From NCBI RefSeq assembly GCF_003002065.1, contig NZ_PVZG01000026.1:1-64000 (forward strand): 64,000 nt of DNA, given 5' to 3'. The notes beneath the pieces were generated by a model, which did not search any database, had not been told where the DNA came from, and was given only the letters and a program-made list of their open reading frames with translations. Of this stretch, positions 59,855-64,000 are shown one piece after another (positions within the stretch are counted from its first letter, which is position 1; each line of letters begins with the position of its first letter). This DNA is from Pseudosporangium ferrugineum (GTDB taxonomy: Bacteria; Actinomycetota; Actinomycetes; Mycobacteriales; Micromonosporaceae). Both the position numbers and the translations under genes were made by a program.

Positions 59855-62026
59855 TTGTCATACCTTCGAAGGGTGACGAACACCGGACTCGCCAAAGCCG
59901 GAAAGCTCGCCCCGCTCATCCGGGCCGGACTCATCGCCGGGATCGCCATCGCCGGCCTGATCTTTCCCCTGGTCGCCCTCGCCGGGGTCGGGGCGAAGAC
60001 CGGAGCGGACGCCCTGCAGAGCATGCCCGAGCAGCTCTCGGTGGTGCCGTCGGCGCAGACCACCTACGTGTACGCCAACGACGGCAAGACGCTGCTGACC
60101 ATGTTCTACGAGGAGCACCGGAAGCCCACGAAGATCGCGGACATGTCGCCGTACGTCCTCAAGGCGATCGTGGCGAGCGAGGACACCCGGTTCTACGAGC
60201 ACAACGGCGTCGACCCCAAGGGCGTGGCCCGCGCGTTCGTCGCCAACCAGCAGGCCGGCGGCGTCTCCCAGGGCGCGTCCACGCTGACCATGCAGTACGT
60301 CCGCATGGCGCTGCGCGACGGGGCCAAGACGCCCAAGGAGGCGCTGGAGGCCACCGAGCAGACCACCGAACGCAAACTGCGGGAGATGCGGCTCGCCATC
60401 GAACTCGAGAAGCGCGTATCGAAGGAGGAGATCCTCCAGCGGTACCTGAACTCGGCGTACTTCGGGCACCGGGCGTACGGAATCTTCGCCGCCGCCGAGG
60501 TCTTCTTCTCCAAGACGCCCAAGAAGCTGACGCTGACCGAGGCGGCCACGCTCGCCGGCCTGGTCAAGGCGCCCTCGGCCTACGACCCGGCGGCCCACAA
60601 CCAGCGCGCGGCCACGGAACGCCGCAACTACGTCATCGACCAGATGCTGAAGATGGGCTCGATCACCGAGGCGCAGGCCCGGTCGGCGCAGAAATCGAAG
60701 ATCAAGCTGAACCTGACCGACCCGCCCAACGACTGCGTCTCGGTGCCGAAGAAGCACAACGACTGGGGCTTCTTCTGCGACTACCTCCGCAACTGGTGGA
60801 TGGAGCAGCCGGCCTTCGGCAGCACGCCTCAGGAACGCCTCGAGAACCTGCGCCGCGGCGGCTACAAGGTCGTGACGACCATCGACCCGAAGATCCAGGC
60901 CTCGGCGATGGAACACATCCTGGACAAAGAGAAGAAGAAGAGCGTGTACGCCCACGGCGAGGTCGTCATCGAACCCGGCACGGGCCGGATCAAGGCCATG
61001 GCCGTGAACCGCCGCTACTCCCTCGACCAGAAGAACAACGGCGAACACAGCGACCACCGCCGCCGAGGCCACGTACGCGGCAACTACCCCAACACGGTCA
61101 ACCCCCTCCTCGGCGGCGGTGACATGGCCGGCTACCAGGCCGGATCGACGTTCAAGATCTTCACGATGCTGGCGGCCCTGGAGGAGGGCATGCCGCTGAG
61201 CACGGCCTTCAACGCCCCGCCCCGCTACGTGTCGAAATACATCACCGCCCCGGGCCCGGCCACGTGCGGCATCCACTGGTGCCCGAAGAACAGCAGCGCC
61301 TCGATGACCGGCCGCCAGACCATGTGGAGCGGCTTCGGCAAGTCGGTGAACACGTACTTCGTCCAGCTCGAACAGAAGGTGGGCGCGGAGAAGGCGGTCC
61401 GGATGGCGGAACGGCTCGGCCTCAAATGGCGTACGGACATCGACAGGGAACTCGCGGCCCCGGGCCGGGCGGAAGGCTGGGGCGCGTTCACCCTCGGCGT
61501 CAGCGACGCCACCCCGATCGAGATGGCCAACGTCTTCGCCACCCTCGCGGCCGAGGGAAAATACTGCGAACCCATCCCGGTACGCCTGATCAACACCCGC
61601 GACGGAGCCAGCCTGCAATACCGCGGCAAGAAGGTGGCAGGCCCCCGCTGCCGCCAGGAACTACGCCCCGAGGTCGCCCAGGCGGCAACGGACGCGGCCC
61701 GCTGCGTAACGGGCTACGGCGCGGCCAAGGGCAGCTGCGAAGGCTGGTCGACCTCACCCATGGTCCACGCGGTCCTCGGCCGGCCGGTGGCAGGCAAGAG
61801 CGGCACCACGGACAGCAACCGAAGCGCCTGGTTCTGCGGCTTCACCCCCCAACTCGCGGCGGCAGCCTTCGTCGCCGACCCGGACAACCCGGACAACACG
61901 GTGGGCACGAGCCGGGGAACGATCTCGAAGTTCACGGTGGCGCAGACGTTGAAGGACGCCCTGAAGGGCCAGCCCAAGATGAAGTTCAACCCACCCCCGG
62001 ACGAGATGGTCAACAGCGGCTGGTAG
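59855..62026 (+). CDS. Class A penicillin-binding protein (transglycosylase/transpeptidase)
   Basis: A 723-residue bifunctional peptidoglycan synthase. A transmembrane helix (GLIAGIAIAGLIFPLVALAG) is followed by the GT51 domain with the catalytic Glu in VASEDTRFYEHNGVDPKGVA and the GASTLTMQYVR motif. The transpeptidase domain shows SxxK in AGSTFK, SxN in GKSVNTYF and KTG as GKSGTT. TTG 59855 has AGGA about 10 nt upstream; GTG 59873 is an alternative with a poor ribosome site. Paired cysteines in the transpeptidase half (ATCGIHWCPKN) may form a disulfide. Confidence 0.95.
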   Translation: MSYLRRVTNTGLAKAGKLAPLIRAGLIAGIAIAGLIFPLVALAGVGAKTGADALQSMPEQLSVVPSAQTTYVYANDGKTLLTMFYEEHRKPTKIADMSPYVLKAIVASEDTRFYEHNGVDPKGVARAFVANQQAGGVSQGASTLTMQYVRMALRDGAKTPKEALEATEQTTERKLREMRLAIELEKRVSKEEILQRYLNSAYFGHRAYGIFAAAEVFFSKTPKKLTLTEAATLAGLVKAPSAYDPAAHNQRAATERRNYVIDQMLKMGSITEAQARSAQKSKIKLNLTDPPNDCVSVPKKHNDWGFFCDYLRNWWMEQPAFGSTPQERLENLRRGGYKVVTTIDPKIQASAMEHILDKEKKKSVYAHGEVVIEPGTGRIKAMAVNRRYSLDQKNNGEHSDHRRRGHVRGNYPNTVNPLLGGGDMAGYQAGSTFKIFTMLAALEEGMPLSTAFNAPPRYVSKYITAPGPATCGIHWCPKNSSASMTGRQTMWSGFGKSVNTYFVQLEQKVGAEKAVRMAERLGLKWRTDIDRELAAPGRAEGWGAFTLGVSDATPIEMANVFATLAAEGKYCEPIPVRLINTRDGASLQYRGKKVAGPRCRQELRPEVAQAATDAARCVTGYGAAKGSCEGWSTSPMVHAVLGRPVAGKSGTTDSNRSAWFCGFTPQLAAAAFVADPDNPDNTVGTSRGTISKFTVAQTLKDALKGQPKMKFNPPPDEMVNSGW

Positions 62027-62370
62027 CCACCGCGCCCGGTCCGGACCCGGCCCGGGTCGGGCGCGACGTGGTGCAGGCACGACACGGCGCGGGGTGGCGC
62101 GGCCCGGCGCGGGGTGGCCCGGCAGGGCCTGGCTCGAGCTGGCGCGGCCCGGCGCGGGGTGGCGCGGCCCGGCGCGGGGTGGCGCGGCCCGGCGCGGGGT
62201 GGCGCGGCCCGGCGCGGGGTGGCGCGGCCCGGCGCGGGGTGGCGCGGGGTGGCCAGCGCGTCCGCGGCCCGGCACGGCCCGGCGCGACGGGGACCGGCTC
62301 GACGGGGACCGGCGCGGTGGTGTGGGGTGACGCTCTCGCGCGGCGGGTGGTTCGGTCGGTGGCCACGGGG
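62027..62370. repeat. Gene-free gap with 20-bp GC tandem repeats
   Basis: Between the penicillin-binding protein gene and the convergent TIGR03086 gene lies a stretch dominated by about eight copies of a 20-bp unit, TGGCGCGGCCCGGCGCGGGG, from about 62086 to 62260, followed by a degenerate tail with GACGGGGACCGGC repeats. No gene and no clear terminator hairpin apart from the repeats. Confidence 0.8.
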
Positions 62371-62982
62371 CTAGGGGCGATCAGCGGGTGGGGGTGGGCG
62401 CCAGTGGGGGTCTCGGCCGGCCAGGGCTACGGCTTGGTCTAGGAGGGTTGCTTCGTCGTCGGTCGGGACTTTGGGGCCGAAGAGGCCGGGGGTGCCCTGG
62501 GACGGGCCCTGGGAGAGGAACTCGATCAGGCTTTCGAGGATGCGGGGGTCGGCGGCATACTCCTGGCCGGTGGCGCGGGCCAGGTCCCAGCCGTGCATGG
62601 TGAGCTCGTTGATGGCCACGGTGCCCATGGCGGCGGCCGGCATGGTTACGCCGCCGGCTCGGGCGGTGCCCTCCCAGGCGGGGAGTTGCTTCCAGGCGGT
62701 GGCGAGTTCCTCGAGGACGACCGGGAGGCGGCTGCGCCAGTGCCGGACCAGGTTGGCGGCGGACGGGCGGGGCGGGGGCGCGTCGGTGCCAGGGGCGTCG
62801 GTCTTCTTCTCGGCAGCCTGGGTGAACGCCCAGCTGAGGCCCGTCAGGTGGTCGAGCAGGTCGCCGACCGACCAATCCGGACAGGGTGTCGGCGCGGTGA
62901 GATGGTCGTCGGTGATGCCGAGCAGCAGGGCCCGGATCTGACGGACCGGCGGGTCGAAATCGAGCGGCACGCGATCTGCCAC
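62371..62982 (-). CDS. TIGR03086-type mycothiol-dependent-enzyme-like protein (DinB fold)
   Basis: A 203-residue protein with LTAPTPCPDWSVGDLLDHLT, the metal-binding first-helix region of the maleylpyruvate isomerase/DinB superfamily, and a conserved second segment, INELTMHGWDLARATGQEY. The His residues in LLDHLT, and ELTMHGWD supply the divalent metal site. Members are often mycothiol-dependent; substrate unknown. ATG 62982 start. Confidence 0.88.
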   Translation of the reverse strand: MADRVPLDFDPPVRQIRALLLGITDDHLTAPTPCPDWSVGDLLDHLTGLSWAFTQAAEKKTDAPGTDAPPPRPSAANLVRHWRSRLPVVLEELATAWKQLPAWEGTARAGGVTMPAAAMGTVAINELTMHGWDLARATGQEYAADPRILESLIEFLSQGPSQGTPGLFGPKVPTDDEATLLDQAVALAGRDPHWRPPPPADRP

Positions 62983-63255
62983 GGTCGTTCTCCCTTCTCT
63001 CGGACCCCCTCACGGTACGGCCGCCCTACGACATTCGCCGGAACGGCGTGTCCCCGCCGACACGCCGCGCGGACGCCGGAAAGACCGCTGGCCGGGAAGA
63101 CGGCCGGCCGGGAAGACAGCTCGACTCACGGCATGAGACCGAGCCGGGTCGGGGCCCGTGGGGGTGGAGCGCCGGGGCGGTGGGGCAGGGTCGGGCGGGC
63201 CGGCTCGTGGGCGGTCGAGTGCATTGGTGTCACTGGGCCGGTGTGCGCGTACCCA
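62983..63255. other. Intergenic region upstream of the TIGR03086 gene and downstream of cobB
   Basis: 270 bp without a convincing gene. Contains short GC repeats (GGCCGGGAAGAC twice, 63090-63120). It should hold the promoter for the TIGR03086 gene; I see no clear hexamers. Confidence 0.4.
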
Positions 63256-64000
63256 TCAAGGTTTTGGGGGTGTCACGGCCGTGAGGGACAACGTGGCCTC
63301 GCCCGGGTCGTCGTCCTCGGCGGCCGGCTGAGCCGGCAGCGGGACGGCCCGCGCGGCCGCCGGCTGAGCCGGCACCGAAGCGGCCCGCGCGCCCCCGGCC
63401 TGAACGCCCCCGGCCTGAGCGCCCCCAAGCTGAGCGCTCCCGCGCTGAGTAGACCCCTGAGCGCCCGCGAGCTGACCGGCCCCCGGCTGTGAGCCGCCGA
63501 GCTGAGAGCCGCCGAGCTGAGAGCCCCCCGACTGAGAGCCCCCCGACTGAGAGCCGCCGAGCTGAGCTCCCCCCGGCTGAGGGGTGCCGTGCTGGGCGAG
63601 CGCCGGCTGAGCGGCGCCCGGAACACCCCGCGCCGCACCCGCGAGTGATGCTGCGACCAGCCTGCGGGCGATCTCCGGGGCGCCCGCCCAATGCAGGCCG
63701 AGCTGCGACGCGTGCACCTGCCGCCAGACGAAGCCCTCGGGGTTGCCGCCGGACCAGGTCCAGGCCGGGACCTGGCCCGCGCGCGGCGCCACGATGGCTC
63801 GGTGCTGCTTGTAGCCGGTGATGCGGGCGCCCGCGGGAGCGAGCGGGGACGTTGCCGGGGCTGTCGCCTCGCGGTAGCCCGCGACGGTCTGGGGGCCGGT
63901 CGTCGCCGTGGCGTCCAGGAGGCCGCACATGGGGCGGCCGTCGAAGTCGCGGGTCAGCCAGGGGAGGCCGATGCCCTCCGCGATGATGGCGCCGCCGTCG
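63256..64000 (-). CDS. cobB: Cobyrinate/hydrogenobyrinate a,c-diamide synthase, C-terminal part
   Basis: The frame continues beyond the right edge, so the 5' part is missing. The visible region is the glutamine-amidotransferase end of CobB/CbiA: DGRPMCGLLDATATTGPQTV, then GARITGYKQHRAIVAP, WTWSGGNPEGFVWRQVHASQ and LGLHWAGAPEIARRLVAA, where the last His matches the amidotransferase active site. After the domain there is an unusual Gly/Ser/Gln/Ala-rich tail of about 125 residues (repeats like GGSQSGGSQLGG) up to the stop. The gene fits with cobC, cobT and cysG nearby. An internal ATG at 63930 is not the true start. Confidence 0.85.
   Translation of the reverse strand, partial: DGGAIIAEGIGLPWLTRDFDGRPMCGLLDATATTGPQTVAGYREATAPATSPLAPAGARITGYKQHRAIVAPRAGQVPAWTWSGGNPEGFVWRQVHASQLGLHWAGAPEIARRLVAASLAGAARGVPGAAQPALAQHGTPQPGGAQLGGSQSGGSQSGGSQLGGSQLGGSQPGAGQLAGAQGSTQRGSAQLGGAQAGGVQAGGARAASVPAQPAAARAVPLPAQPAAEDDDPGEATLSLTAVTPPKP

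Overview
The window is high-GC actinobacterial chromosome. Several signs suggest a Micromonosporaceae-type genome, probably close to Actinoplanes or Micromonospora: the 5' end of a 16S rRNA gene at the left edge, a ClpP1/ClpP2/ClpX plus trigger factor block, frequent GTG starts, and a cobalamin set with an Rv2231c-like CobC. The assignment rests on recall of these features, not on a database search.

Layout. 1-705: 5' tip of a leftward rrn operon and its leader, with three look-alike promoters. 706-6961: small membrane protein, nitrilase-family amidohydrolase, GNAT enzyme, clpX, clpP2, clpP1, tig and tRNA-Pro. 7105-7175: tRNA-Gly(UCC), which is the insertion site of an actinomycete integrative and conjugative element (AICE). 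The AICE spans 7134-25592 and is bounded by 45-bp direct repeats of the tRNA 3' end. Its core, read right to left, holds a GntR regulator, small AICE proteins, a TraB/FtsK translocase, a SpdB-like protein, a RepSA-like initiator, Xis and Int. An XRE-TPR regulator and a Nudix protein (Pif-like) point the other way.

The most interesting content is the AICE cargo at 16862-23337. Five minus-strand genes are chained by 4-bp stop/start overlaps: helical GASH-like protein, P-loop GTPase with TKxD motif, second P-loop GTPase, GAP1-like protein ending in an EAD1-type domain, and a nucleoside phosphorylase/nucleosidase fused to a second EAD1-type domain. This matches my recollection of the GTPase-centred biological conflict systems described by comparative genomics (Kaur, Burroughs, Iyer and Aravind 2020). 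Such systems are thought to sense invasion and release an effector recruited through EAD-EAD contacts. Here the effector would attack nucleosides or nucleotides. A four-TM protein, a GNAT-like protein and an unknown ORF fill the rest of the cargo.

25593-64000 is ordinary chromosome: HEAT-repeat and MerR-HEAT proteins, an SDR oxidoreductase, a secreted CAP-domain protein, a LapA-like protein, an ArsR/SRPBCC pair, an Eis-type acetyltransferase, rpiB, an alpha/beta hydrolase, a DUF1015 protein, pepN, a Uma2 protein, a class F sortase with a surface protein, an HNH endonuclease, an MscS channel, an MFS transporter with a truncated haemoglobin, a secreted beta-propeller, a YbjN protein, a thioesterase, ettA, otsA, a VOC protein, cysG-cobT-cobC, a class A penicillin-binding protein, a TIGR03086 protein and the 3' part of cobB. 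Intergenic and C-terminal minisatellites are unusually common, and a 101-nt near-perfect inverted repeat lies at 50296-50396.
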